A stretch of DNA of 64,000 bases from Actinomycetota bacterium. GTDB taxonomy: Bacteria; Actinomycetota; Actinomycetes; Propionibacteriales; Propionibacteriaceae. Location of the stretch: assembly GCA_020161795.1 (NCBI GenBank), contig JAIUOR010000046.1, positions 20,194 through 84,193 on the forward strand, read 5' to 3'. Below, piece after piece: positions 1 to 7,780 of the stretch; position 1 is the stretch's first letter, and each line of letters starts with the position of its first letter. A program made the position numbers and the translations under genes. The notes beneath the pieces are model-generated. The model ran no database searches. It saw only the letters and a list, made by a program, of their open reading frames with translations, and was not told where the DNA came from.

Positions 1-876
1 AAGCTGGTCGGCTACGGCACCGACATCGGCCCGGAGGGCGTCTGCTACCGCGCCGACCTGTTCGAGAAGGCCGGCCTGCCGACCGATCGCGAAGAGGTGG
101 CGAAGGCACTCGGCTCCACCTGGGACGACTACTTCAACCTCGGCAAGCAGTTCGTCGCCAAGTCGGACGCCGCCTGGTTCGACTCCGCCGATGCCATCTT
201 CCAGGGCATGGTGAACCAGGTTGCGAACCCGTTCTCCTCGACCGAACCCGAAGAGACGCTGATCCCGCTCGACCAGAACACCCAGATCAAGGCGATCTAC
301 GACCAGATCGTCAAGGCGGCGGTCGACGACAAGCTTTCCGCCAACCTGCAGCAGTGGCAGCCGGACTGGCAGAACGCCTTCCAGAACAACGGCTTCGCCA
401 CGATGCTCTGCCCGGGTTGGATGCTCGGTGTCATCGAGGGCAACGCTGCGGGTGTCGAGGGCTGGGACATCGCCAATGCCTTCCCCGGTGGTGGCGGCAA
501 CTGGGGCGGCTCGTTCCTGACCGTCCCGGCACAGGGCGCCCACGTCGAGGAGGCCAAGAAGCTGGCCGCCTGGCTGACCGCTCCCGAGCAGCAGATCAAG
601 GCCTTCAAGCTGAAGGGCACCTTCCCCAGCCAGGTCGAGGCTCTGACCAGCCAGGATCTGCTGAGCGTCACGAATCCCTTCTTCAATGACGCGCCGACCG
701 GTCAGATCCTCGCCGATCGCGCCAAGGCCGTGACCGTGGTTCCGTTCAAGGGCCCGAACTACTTCGGGTACCGGGCCGCCATCTCCAACGCGATCAACCG
801 GGTTGACGTCGACAAGACCCACAACGCCGCTGACTCCTGGGCCACGGCGGTCTCCGACGTCGCCGCCCTCGGCTGA
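1..876 (+). CDS. Sugar ABC transporter substrate-binding protein (CUT1, CebE-like), 5' end missing
   Basis: The reading frame is open at base 1, so only the C-terminal 291 residues are present; the signal peptide and lipobox lie outside the window. The protein resembles the solute-binding lipoproteins of CUT1 oligosaccharide importers, with a tryptophan-rich ligand-lobe stretch (WQPDWQNAF), a GGGGNWGGSFLTVP segment and a helical C-terminus. Such proteins capture the sugar outside the membrane and deliver it to two permeases, which follow here. The downstream beta-glucosidase and LacI gene match the cellobiose (CebEFG-BglC-CebR) layout of streptomycetes, so cellobiose or another beta-glucoside is the inferred ligand. 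A strong hairpin follows the stop codon. Confidence 0.85.
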   Translation, partial: KLVGYGTDIGPEGVCYRADLFEKAGLPTDREEVAKALGSTWDDYFNLGKQFVAKSDAAWFDSADAIFQGMVNQVANPFSSTEPEETLIPLDQNTQIKAIYDQIVKAAVDDKLSANLQQWQPDWQNAFQNNGFATMLCPGWMLGVIEGNAAGVEGWDIANAFPGGGGNWGGSFLTVPAQGAHVEEAKKLAAWLTAPEQQIKAFKLKGTFPSQVEALTSQDLLSVTNPFFNDAPTGQILADRAKAVTVVPFKGPNYFGYRAAISNAINRVDVDKTHNAADSWATAVSDVAALG

Positions 877-886
877 CCAGTGACGA

Positions 887-918
887 GGTCCGGCCGGCTC
901 CACAGGGCCGGCCGGACC
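887..918 (+). terminator. Intra-operon hairpin after the binding-protein gene
   Basis: A perfect 11-bp stem (GGTCCGGCCGG at 887-897 pairing with 908-918) encloses a 10-base loop, 11 bases after the binding-protein stop codon. No T-run follows. Such hairpins after a binding-protein gene usually act as partial terminators or 3' stabilisers, so that the binding protein is made in excess over the permeases. Confidence 0.6.
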
Positions 919-981
919 CGAAAATCCTGACCTGGGCCGCGCTGAGCGGGTCGGGCGACAGATAATCCTGTTGCCGGTGGT

Positions 982-1005
982 CGGGGCCGGATCGCTCCGG
1001 CTCCG
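982..1005 (+). other. Second hairpin before the permease gene
   Basis: A 10-bp stem with one G-T wobble (982-991 with 996-1005) closes a TCGC tetraloop, 45 bases upstream of the permease start. With the 887-918 hairpin it makes the whole binding-protein/permease gap structured. Its role is unknown. Confidence 0.35.
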
Positions 1006-1050
1006 ACTGCACCGGCCGCAGAGTTGCACAAAAACGCCGAGGAGGTAGCC

Positions 1051-2073
1051 GTGCCCGCACAACCCGACGTGGCCGCACCCCCGTCGTCGGCCTCGAGGCC
1101 GGCTTTCGACTGGCGCTCCTTCCGAAGCCGGCTGGACGTCAAGAGCGCCCCGTACCTCTACATCGCGCCGTTCTTCCTGCTGTTTGCCCTGGTGGGCCTC
1201 TTCCCGCTGCTGTACACGGCGTTCGTCTCGGTGCACAAGTGGGGACTGGTCACCGGAAACCAGGGATTCATCGGCCTTGACAACTATCAGGCCGTGCTCG
1301 ACCAGCCGCGGTTCTGGCAGGGGATGGGCAACACCTTCAGCATCTTCCTGCTCTCCTCGGTGCCGCAGATCATCCTGGCGATCTTCATCGCCGCCGTGCT
1401 GGACGCCAACCTGCGCGCCAAGACCTTCTGGCGGATGGGCGTCCTGGTTCCCTATGTGGTGGCACCGGTGGCGGTCGGCCTGATCTTCAACCAGATGTTC
1501 GCCGACCAGTCCGGCTTCGTGAACGCGATCTTCGCCAACATCGGGCTGCCGGCGGTCGGCTGGCACGCCGACGCCTTCGCCTCGCACGTCGCGATCGCGA
1601 CCATGGTGAACTTCCGCTGGACCGGCTACAACGCCCTGATCGTCCTGGCCGCGATGCAGGCCATCCCGCGCGACATCATCGAGGCCGCGGTGGTGGACGG
1701 CGCCTCCCGGCTACGGACCTTCTTCTCCATCACGATCCCGATGCTGCGGCCCACCCTGATCTTCGTGATCATCACCTCGACCATCGGCGGCCTGCAGATC
1801 TTCGACGAGCCCCGGATGTTCGACCAGATCGGCCTGGGCGGCAACGACCGGCAGTGGATGACCATCACGATGTTCATGTACGAGGTCGGCTGGGGCAACC
1901 AGCGCAACTTCGGCCGGGCCGCGGCGGTGGCCTGGATCCTGTTCGTGGTGATCGTCGTGATCGCCCTGCTCAACTACTGGCTGACCAGCCGGATCGCCAG
2001 TTCCGGCGCGGCCACTGCGAAGCTGCACGGCGCCTCGCGCCTGCTCGGCACCACCAAGGGAGACCGGCGATGA
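1051..2073 (+). CDS. Sugar ABC transporter permease (CUT1, CebF-like)
   Basis: A 340-residue inner-membrane permease with about six transmembrane helices, the first near residues 33-55 after a proline-rich cytoplasmic tail. The cytoplasmic EAA loop that docks the ATPase is recognisable (IIEAAVVDGASRLRTFFSI). I chose the GTG at 1051 because GAGGAGGT lies 5 bases before it; an upstream in-frame TTG at 1024 has no such site. The stop codon overlaps the next start by four bases, indicating coupled translation with the second permease. No ATPase gene is nearby, as in other actinobacterial CUT1 systems that share an MsiK-type ATPase. Confidence 0.9.
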   Translation: MPAQPDVAAPPSSASRPAFDWRSFRSRLDVKSAPYLYIAPFFLLFALVGLFPLLYTAFVSVHKWGLVTGNQGFIGLDNYQAVLDQPRFWQGMGNTFSIFLLSSVPQIILAIFIAAVLDANLRAKTFWRMGVLVPYVVAPVAVGLIFNQMFADQSGFVNAIFANIGLPAVGWHADAFASHVAIATMVNFRWTGYNALIVLAAMQAIPRDIIEAAVVDGASRLRTFFSITIPMLRPTLIFVIITSTIGGLQIFDEPRMFDQIGLGGNDRQWMTITMFMYEVGWGNQRNFGRAAAVAWILFVVIVVIALLNYWLTSRIASSGAATAKLHGASRLLGTTKGDRR

Positions 2074-2987
2074 GCGCCCCGCAGATGCCGGTCGGCATGA
2101 TCGAACAGGTTGCCGGCAAGGGTGCGGCCCGCGCCGCCCGCCGCCGGCGCGGCATGGATCAGGGGATCCGCCGGCCGGGTTGGCTGACCTACCTGATGCT
2201 GGCGGTCATCCTGGTGATCTGTGCCTTCCCGCTCTACTACGCCTTCCTGCTGGCCTCCACCAACGCCACCTACATCGCGCAGAACCCGATTCCCTCGCTG
2301 ATCCCACAGGGTCAGTTCCTGGAGAACGTCGTCCGCGTCCTCTCCGCCGACATCAAGTTCTGGCAGGCGGTCATCAACTCGGTGATCGTCGCGGTGACCA
2401 CCTCGATCTCGGTGGTGTTCTTCGCCACCCTGGCCGGCTTCTCCTTCGCCAAGCTGCGGTTCCGCGGCCGCAACGGGCTGCTCGCCTTCGTGATCGGGAC
2501 GATGGCCGTCCCCACCCAGCTGGGCATCATCCCGCTGTTCATCGTGATGGCGCAGCTGGGCTGGGTCGGGAATCTGCTGTCGGTGATCGTGCCCGCCATG
2601 GTCACCGCCTTCGGGGTGTTCTGGATGACCCAGTACCTCTCCGAGGCGCTGCCGTACGAGCTGATCGAGGCAGCGCGGGTGGACGGCTGCTCGATGATCC
2701 GCACCTTCTGGCACGTGGCGCTGCCCGCGGCGCGTCCCGCCGCGGCCATGCTGGCGCTGTTCACCTTCGTCGCCTCCTGGACCAACTTCTTCTGGCCGTT
2801 CGTGGTACTCGGCTCCAGCAATCCGACGCTGCCGGTCGCGCTGCAGCTGCTGCAGGGCACCTACTTCAAGGACATGGCTCTGATCATGGCGGGCGTGGTG
2901 CTGGCCACCATCCCGCTACTGGTGTTGTTCGTCGTCGCCGGTCGCCATCTGGTCTCCGGCATCATGGCTGGCGCAGTGAAGGGATGA
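2070..2987 (+). CDS. Sugar ABC transporter permease (CUT1, CebG-like)
   Basis: A 305-residue permease that should form a heterodimer with the preceding one. An arginine-rich N-terminus (residues about 20-33) precedes the first helix, and the EAA loop reads LIEAARVDGCSMIRTFWHV. The ATG overlaps the previous stop as ATGA, and its own stop overlaps the beta-glucosidase start in the same way, so binding protein, permeases and hydrolase form one transcription unit. An open frame extends upstream to 1854 within the previous gene but has no role. Confidence 0.9.
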   Translation: MSAPQMPVGMIEQVAGKGAARAARRRRGMDQGIRRPGWLTYLMLAVILVICAFPLYYAFLLASTNATYIAQNPIPSLIPQGQFLENVVRVLSADIKFWQAVINSVIVAVTTSISVVFFATLAGFSFAKLRFRGRNGLLAFVIGTMAVPTQLGIIPLFIVMAQLGWVGNLLSVIVPAMVTAFGVFWMTQYLSEALPYELIEAARVDGCSMIRTFWHVALPAARPAAAMLALFTFVASWTNFFWPFVVLGSSNPTLPVALQLLQGTYFKDMALIMAGVVLATIPLLVLFVVAGRHLVSGIMAGAVKG

Positions 2988-4369
2988 CCACGATGCAGTT
3001 CCCACCCGGGTTCCTGTGGGGGACCGCCACCTCGGCTTTCCAGGTCGAGGGTGCCCATGACATCGACGGCCGGCAGCCGTCGATCTGGGACGAGTTCTGC
3101 GATGTGCCGGGTGCGATCGAGGGTGGTGAGGACGGTCGGCAGGGCGTCGACCACTATCACCGTTACCGCGAGGACGTCGCCCTGATGGCCGGGCTGGGCC
3201 TGAACAGCTACCGGTTCAGCGTCAGCTGGCCGCGGGTGATGCACGGGGACCGGGTCAACCCGGCCGGGATGGACTTCTACTCCCGGTTGGTCGACGAACT
3301 GCTGGGTGCCGGGATCGAGCCGTGGCTGACCCTGTATCACTGGGACCTGCCTGCCTCCCTGCCCGGCGGCTGGACGAATCGCGACACCGCCTACCGATTC
3401 GCCGACTACACCGCGGCGCTCCACGACCGGCTGGGCGACCGGGTGCCGACCTGGACGACGCTGAACGAGCCGTGGTGCTCCTCCTTCCTCAGCTACGCCG
3501 GTGGCGAGCACGCTCCCGGCCACACCGATCCGGTCGAGGCGGTGCGGGCCATGCACCATTTGCTGCTCGGTCACGGCCTGGCCTTGCAGGCCCTGCGGGC
3601 GGGCGGTGCCGAGCGAGCGGGCATCACCCTCAACTTCAGCCCGGTCCTGCCGGCCAGCGACGACCCCGCGGATGTCGATGTCACGCGCCGGGTCGACGGC
3701 ACCTCCAATCGGGTCTTCGTCCACCCGATCTTCACCGGCGAGTATCCGCCTGACGTCCGCGCCGATCTGGACCGGTGGTGGGACGCCGATCTGGTAGCCG
3801 AGGGCGATCTGGCAACCATCTCTGCGCCGATCGACGTGCTCGGCCTCAACTACTACGCGACCGCCATGGTGCGCGCCGGCGAGCCGGTGGAGCCATGGCA
3901 GGTGCGGGGTCGCGACCGCTGGACCCCGCACATCGCGGCGCCGGACGCCGAATACGTGTCGCGCGACCTGCCACGCACCGCGATGGACTGGGAGGTGGAG
4001 GGGGACGGGCTGCGACGCCTGCTGCTGTGGCTGCACCGGGAGTACGCCGGGCCGGCCGGGGTTCCGCTGGTCGTCACCGAGAACGGCGCCGCCTACCCCG
4101 ATGCTGAGGTCGGCCCGGACGGCGTGGTGCGCGATCTGGACCGGATCGGGTATCTGCGGGAGCACCTCGCCGCCGTCCACGCCGCGATCGCGGAGGGCGC
4201 GGACGTCCGTGGCTACCTGGAATGGTCGCTGCTGGACAACTTCGAGTGGGCGTGGGGATACGACAAGAAGTTCGGAATCGTCGCGGTGGACGCTGCGCTG
4301 AATCGGATACCGAAGGCCAGCGCCGCCTGGTACGGTGCGGTCGCACGGCGAGGCGGCGTGGAGCACTGA
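2984..4369 (+). CDS. Beta-glucosidase, glycoside hydrolase family 1
   Basis: A 461-residue cytoplasmic GH1 enzyme, a usual length for the family. The N-terminal FLWGTATSAFQVEG motif, the acid/base glutamate in TLNEPW (E162) and the nucleophile in VTENGAA (E366) are intact, as is the C-terminal WSLLDNFEWAWGY aglycone-site segment. It should cleave cellobiose or other short beta-glucosides imported by the preceding transporter to glucose. The start at 2984 overlaps the permease stop by four bases; an ATG nine bases later is also possible. No signal peptide is present, consistent with hydrolysis after uptake. Confidence 0.95.
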   Translation: MTTMQFPPGFLWGTATSAFQVEGAHDIDGRQPSIWDEFCDVPGAIEGGEDGRQGVDHYHRYREDVALMAGLGLNSYRFSVSWPRVMHGDRVNPAGMDFYSRLVDELLGAGIEPWLTLYHWDLPASLPGGWTNRDTAYRFADYTAALHDRLGDRVPTWTTLNEPWCSSFLSYAGGEHAPGHTDPVEAVRAMHHLLLGHGLALQALRAGGAERAGITLNFSPVLPASDDPADVDVTRRVDGTSNRVFVHPIFTGEYPPDVRADLDRWWDADLVAEGDLATISAPIDVLGLNYYATAMVRAGEPVEPWQVRGRDRWTPHIAAPDAEYVSRDLPRTAMDWEVEGDGLRRLLLWLHREYAGPAGVPLVVTENGAAYPDAEVGPDGVVRDLDRIGYLREHLAAVHAAIAEGADVRGYLEWSLLDNFEWAWGYDKKFGIVAVDAALNRIPKASAAWYGAVARRGGVEH

Positions 4370-4383
4370 CGGAGGTCGCTGCG

Positions 4384-5403
4384 ATGACGCACCAGGTTTC
4401 CAACGGTGAGTGGAATCTTCCCACCCTCGACGATGTGGCGCGGGCATCCGGGGTCTCCCGGGCCACGGTCTCACGCGTCGTCAACGGGGGCCGGCTGGTG
4501 TCGCAACAGACCTGCGATGCGGTCAATGCCGCGATCGCCGAACTCGGCTATCGCCCGAACCGGGCCGCCCGTGCCCTGGTCACCCGGCGAGCCGGAGCGG
4601 TGGCGGTCGTGGTGCCGGAAACCGATGACCGGGTGTTCACCGATCCGTTCTTCCCGCAGGCCTACCACGGGGCGCTGGCCGCCTTCGCCGGCGTGGACGT
4701 CCAGGTGCTGCTGGCGATGGCGCCGCCGGGCGAGGGGGCCGCTCGGATGGCCCGCTACCTCGCCAGCGGCCACGTCGACGGCGCCGTCGTGATCTCGCAC
4801 CACGGCCCGGAACTGGCCCGCCGGCTGCTCAACAGCGCTCACCCGGTGGTCTTCGTCGGGGATCCCGAGGTGCCTGGCATTCCGTACGTCGAACTCGATC
4901 AGAGGACGGCAGCGATCACCGCCACCCGCCACCTCATCGAGCGGGGCGCCACCCGGATCGGAACCGTCACCGGACCGATGGACATGAATGCCGGCACCGC
5001 CCGGTTGCGCGGCTTCGAAGTGGCGATGGACGAGGCGGGGCTGGCGCCGGCCGGTGTGGCGGAGGGTGACTTCAGCGTCCACGGCGGCGAACTGGCCACC
5101 CGGCGGCTGCTCGACCAGAACCCGGAACTGGACGGGTTGTTCGTCGCCTCCGACCTGATGGCGCTGGGTACGCTGCGGGCGCTGCGGCGCGCGGGCCGGC
5201 GCGTCCCGGAGGACATCAGGGTGGTCGGGTTCGACGATTCCAGCGCCGCACTGCAGGCCAGCCCGCAGTTGACCACGATGACCAACCCGCCCACCGAGCT
5301 GGCCCGGATCGCCGGCGAGATGCTGCTGGGCATGCTCTCCGGCGTCGCGCCCACCTTCCCGGTGATCCTCTCCAGCGAACTGATCGTCCGTAACTCGGCC
5401 TGA
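4384..5403 (+). CDS. LacI-family transcriptional regulator (CebR-like)
   Basis: A 339-residue repressor with an N-terminal helix-turn-helix and hinge (TLDDVARASGVSRATVSRVVNGG, about residues 14-36) followed by a periplasmic-binding-protein-like effector domain. The start is set by GGAGG at 4371-4375, eight bases before the ATG. It lies 14 bases after the beta-glucosidase gene and probably belongs to the same operon, which it most likely represses until the imported sugar binds. The expected operator would lie upstream of the binding-protein gene, outside the window; I saw no LacI-type palindrome in 877-1050. Confidence 0.9.
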   Translation: MTHQVSNGEWNLPTLDDVARASGVSRATVSRVVNGGRLVSQQTCDAVNAAIAELGYRPNRAARALVTRRAGAVAVVVPETDDRVFTDPFFPQAYHGALAAFAGVDVQVLLAMAPPGEGAARMARYLASGHVDGAVVISHHGPELARRLLNSAHPVVFVGDPEVPGIPYVELDQRTAAITATRHLIERGATRIGTVTGPMDMNAGTARLRGFEVAMDEAGLAPAGVAEGDFSVHGGELATRRLLDQNPELDGLFVASDLMALGTLRALRRAGRRVPEDIRVVGFDDSSAALQASPQLTTMTNPPTELARIAGEMLLGMLSGVAPTFPVILSSELIVRNSA

Positions 5404-5430
5404 ACCGCCGTCGTGCAGCACACTGGTGGG

Positions 5431-6663
5431 GTGACCGATGTCGTCCCTCGCTCCAGCCGGCCGCTGCACGCGGCCTGGCTCGGCGGAGTGTGCGCGGGGC
5501 TCGCCGATCATCTGCGCTGGTCGCCGTTGGTGCTGCGGGTGCTCTTCGTCGCGCTGGCTGCGACCCGGCTGGTCGGGGTGGTGCTCTACCTGGTGCTGTG
5601 GCTGGTGATGCCGCGCGCGGCCGAGCGTCCCACGGCGCCGGGGATCGAGGCAGCCACCCGCACCGGGATGCGCTCGGCCGCCACCGAACTGCGTCCGGTC
5701 GATTACGGAGTGGCCGGTGCGCTGGGCTTGCTGGGCGTCGGGTTGCTGTGGATCGTCCAGACCAGCCCGTGGGCGCTGGATCCGCTGCTGTTGGCCGCCG
5801 GGCTGCTGGCCACGGGCGGGCTGGCCCTGATCTGGTGGCAGGCCGACCAGTCATCGACCCGCGAGGTGCGCCGGGCCGGGCTGCGCTGGTGGCTGGCGCC
5901 ACTGGTCGCCCATCGCTCGACGATCGCCGCGATCGCCGTGGGGCTGACCGCCCTCGCGGCCGCGATCGGGCTGGTGGTGGTGCAGCAGACCCGGCTGGGC
6001 GAGGTCGGACGACTGCTGCTGGTGCTCGGGCTGGCGGTGGCCGGGATCGTCCTGGCCGGGTTGCCGTGGGTGCTGCGGGGACGCCAGGCGCTGGCCCAGG
6101 CGCGCGACGACAAGCTGTTGTCGGATGCGAGAGCAGACATGGCCGCCCACCTGCACGACTCGGTGCTGCAGACCCTGGCGCTGATCCAGCGCCAGGCGAA
6201 GGATCCGCGGGCGGTCGTCCGGCTGGCCCGGCGCCAGGAGCGGGATCTGCGGCAGTGGCTGTACGGCGAGACCACCGACGAATCCAGCCTGAGCCGCGCC
6301 CTGACCGTGGTGGCTGAGGACGTGGAGGCCGATCACGGCATCGACATCGATCTGGTGACGGTGGGGGACTGCGAGTTGAGCAGCGAGGTCACCGCGCTGG
6401 TCCGCGCGGCCCGCGAGGCGATGGTGAACGCCGCCCGCCACGCGGGGGTCGAGCGGGTGGATGTCTACGCCGAGGTCGATCCCGACCAGGTGAGCGTCTA
6501 CATCCGCGATCGCGGTGCCGGGTTCGACCCGGCCGCCATCGACGCCGACCGGATGGGTGTGCGCGGCTCGATCATCGAGCGGGTGGATCGAGCCGGTGGA
6601 CAGGCGATAATACGATCCAGCCCTGGCGAAGGAACCGAAGTGAGACTGGAGTTGCCCAGATGA
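5431..6663 (+). CDS. PspC-domain sensor histidine kinase
   Basis: A membrane sensor kinase of about 410 residues. A PspC domain comes first (AWLGGVCAGLADHL through the first helix), followed by four more transmembrane helices. A DesK/NarX-type dimerisation box follows with phospho-acceptor H242 (AAHLHDSVLQTL), then a HATPase domain (REAMVNAARHAGV, DRGAGFDP). The GTG at 5431 could be leaderless: a weak -10-like CACACT ends seven bases upstream. An upstream GTG at 5413 is the alternative. Its stop overlaps the response-regulator ATG by four bases, so the two form a two-component pair. The stimulus is unknown; PspC proteins often sense envelope stress. Confidence 0.85.
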   Translation: MTDVVPRSSRPLHAAWLGGVCAGLADHLRWSPLVLRVLFVALAATRLVGVVLYLVLWLVMPRAAERPTAPGIEAATRTGMRSAATELRPVDYGVAGALGLLGVGLLWIVQTSPWALDPLLLAAGLLATGGLALIWWQADQSSTREVRRAGLRWWLAPLVAHRSTIAAIAVGLTALAAAIGLVVVQQTRLGEVGRLLLVLGLAVAGIVLAGLPWVLRGRQALAQARDDKLLSDARADMAAHLHDSVLQTLALIQRQAKDPRAVVRLARRQERDLRQWLYGETTDESSLSRALTVVAEDVEADHGIDIDLVTVGDCELSSEVTALVRAAREAMVNAARHAGVERVDVYAEVDPDQVSVYIRDRGAGFDPAAIDADRMGVRGSIIERVDRAGGQAIIRSSPGEGTEVRLELPR

Positions 6664-7346
6664 CCGACCAGCCTGAAGAGACCACCCAGCCGACCCCGCA
6701 TCCCACGGCCGCCCGGCGGGTGGTGGTGGTCGATGACCACGCGATGTTCCGCAGCGGCGTCCGGCACGACATCGGCGCGCGGGTGCAGATAGTCGGCGAG
6801 GGGGAGGACGTGCCCACCGCGGTCGCGGCCATCCTGGCGGCGCTGCCGGATGTGGTGCTGCTGGACGTCCATCTGCCTGGCGGCGGCGGGGCGGAGGTTC
6901 TCAAGCAGGTGCTCGCGGTGGAGCCCGAGATCCGGTTCCTCGCGCTGAGCGTCTCGGACGCCGCCGAGGACGTCATCGGCGTGATCCGGGCGGGCGCCCG
7001 CGGCTACGTCACCAAGTCGATCTCGGCCGACGAACTGGTCGAGGCCATCGGACGGGTGGCCGAAGGGGACGCGGTGTTCTCGCCTCGGCTGGCCGGGTTC
7101 GTGCTGGACGCATTCTCCGGCAGTATCGACGTGGCCAGCATCGACGAGGATCTCGACCGGCTCTCGCAGCGGGAACGCGAGGTGCTGCGGTTGATCGCCC
7201 GCGGCTACGCCTACAAGGAGATCGCCCGGGAGCTGTTCATCTCGATCAAGACCGTCGAGACCCACGTCTCCAGCGTGCTGCGCAAGCTGCAGCTGTCGAA
7301 CCGTCACCAGCTCACCCGCTGGGCAACCGACCGCAAGCTGGTGTGA
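6660..7346 (+). CDS. LuxR/NarL-family response regulator
   Basis: A 228-residue regulator and cognate partner of the preceding kinase. The receiver domain contains the acidic pair DD (residues 25-26), phospho-acceptor D69 (VVLLDVHLPG) and a conserved lysine in VTKS. A C-terminal LuxR helix-turn-helix follows (LSQREREVLRLIARGYAYKEIA, then ISIKTVETHVSSVLRKL). The ATG overlaps the kinase stop. Targets are not evident from the sequence. The homologous pairs in mycobacteria and streptomycetes act near PspC or stress genes; that comparison is general, not specific to this gene. Confidence 0.93.
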   Translation: MTDQPEETTQPTPHPTAARRVVVVDDHAMFRSGVRHDIGARVQIVGEGEDVPTAVAAILAALPDVVLLDVHLPGGGGAEVLKQVLAVEPEIRFLALSVSDAAEDVIGVIRAGARGYVTKSISADELVEAIGRVAEGDAVFSPRLAGFVLDAFSGSIDVASIDEDLDRLSQREREVLRLIARGYAYKEIARELFISIKTVETHVSSVLRKLQLSNRHQLTRWATDRKLV

Positions 7347-7384
7347 CCCTGGGACAGGGTACGGTTCCCCGTCCCGGGCAAGGG

Positions 7385-7423
7385 CAGCGGGCCCGGCCGG
7401 GGGAAAGGAAGCCGAGCCCGCTG
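7385..7423. terminator. Bidirectional terminator hairpin between convergent genes
   Basis: A 13-bp stem with one mismatch (7385-7397 with 7411-7423) lies midway between the convergent response-regulator and GlsB-like genes. It can form on either transcript, so it probably ends both. Confidence 0.6.
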
Positions 7424-7448
7424 GTCCTGGGAAGTCAGTCTGGGAGGG

Positions 7449-7703
7449 TCAGGCCTTCTTCTTCGTGATCACCGTGTAGAGCCAGAGCACCAGCACCGAG
7501 CCGCCGATCGCCAGCAGCCAGGACCACAGCGAGAAGAACCCGGTGACGCCGTGGTCGAAGAGCGCCGAACCGATCCAGCCGCCGACAACGCCGCCCACGA
7601 CACCGACGAGCAGGGTGGAGACCCACCCGCCGTCCTGCTTCAAAATCGACTTGGCGATCGCTCCGGCGATCAGGCCCATGATGATCCATGCGATGAAACC
7701 CAT
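7449..7703 (-). CDS. GlsB/YeaQ/YmgE family small membrane stress protein
   Basis: An 84-residue protein made of three hydrophobic helices rich in glycine, matching the transglycosylase-associated (GlsB/YeaQ/YmgE) family: IIMGLIAGAIAKSIL, then VVGGVVGGWIGSALF, then a last helix and a lysine-rich tail. Family members are induced by general stress in several bacteria, but their biochemical role is unclear despite the historic name. A good stress-sigma-like promoter lies upstream (7744-7767), which agrees with that pattern. It is transcribed alone, converging on the two-component operon. Confidence 0.88.
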   Translation of the reverse strand: MGFIAWIIMGLIAGAIAKSILKQDGGWVSTLLVGVVGGVVGGWIGSALFDHGVTGFFSLWSWLLAIGGSVLVLWLYTVITKKKA

Positions 7704-7743
7704 GCTTCAATCGTAGGCAGTGGGTCGTCAATGACAACGAGGA

Positions 7744-7767
7744 ATACCCTGAGAGATCCCTGAACGC
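7744..7767 (-). promoter_or_regulatory. Stress-sigma (SigB/SigF-like) promoter for the GlsB-like gene
   Basis: On the minus strand GCGT (7764-7767) is followed by a 14-base spacer and a perfect GGGTAT (7744-7749). This fits the actinobacterial general-stress consensus GNNT-N14-16-GGGTAT. It lies 41 bases before the start codon of the GlsB-like gene, a typical stress-induced gene. No other sigma-type signal competes in this short gap. Confidence 0.6.
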
Positions 7768-7780
7768 CACAGCGGCAGGG

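Noticed and set aside
877..1050. A CebR-type operator (TGGGAGCGCTCCCA) between the binding-protein and permease genes
   Set aside because: The palindromes there are hairpins with different sequence; a real operator would be expected upstream of the binding-protein gene, outside the window.
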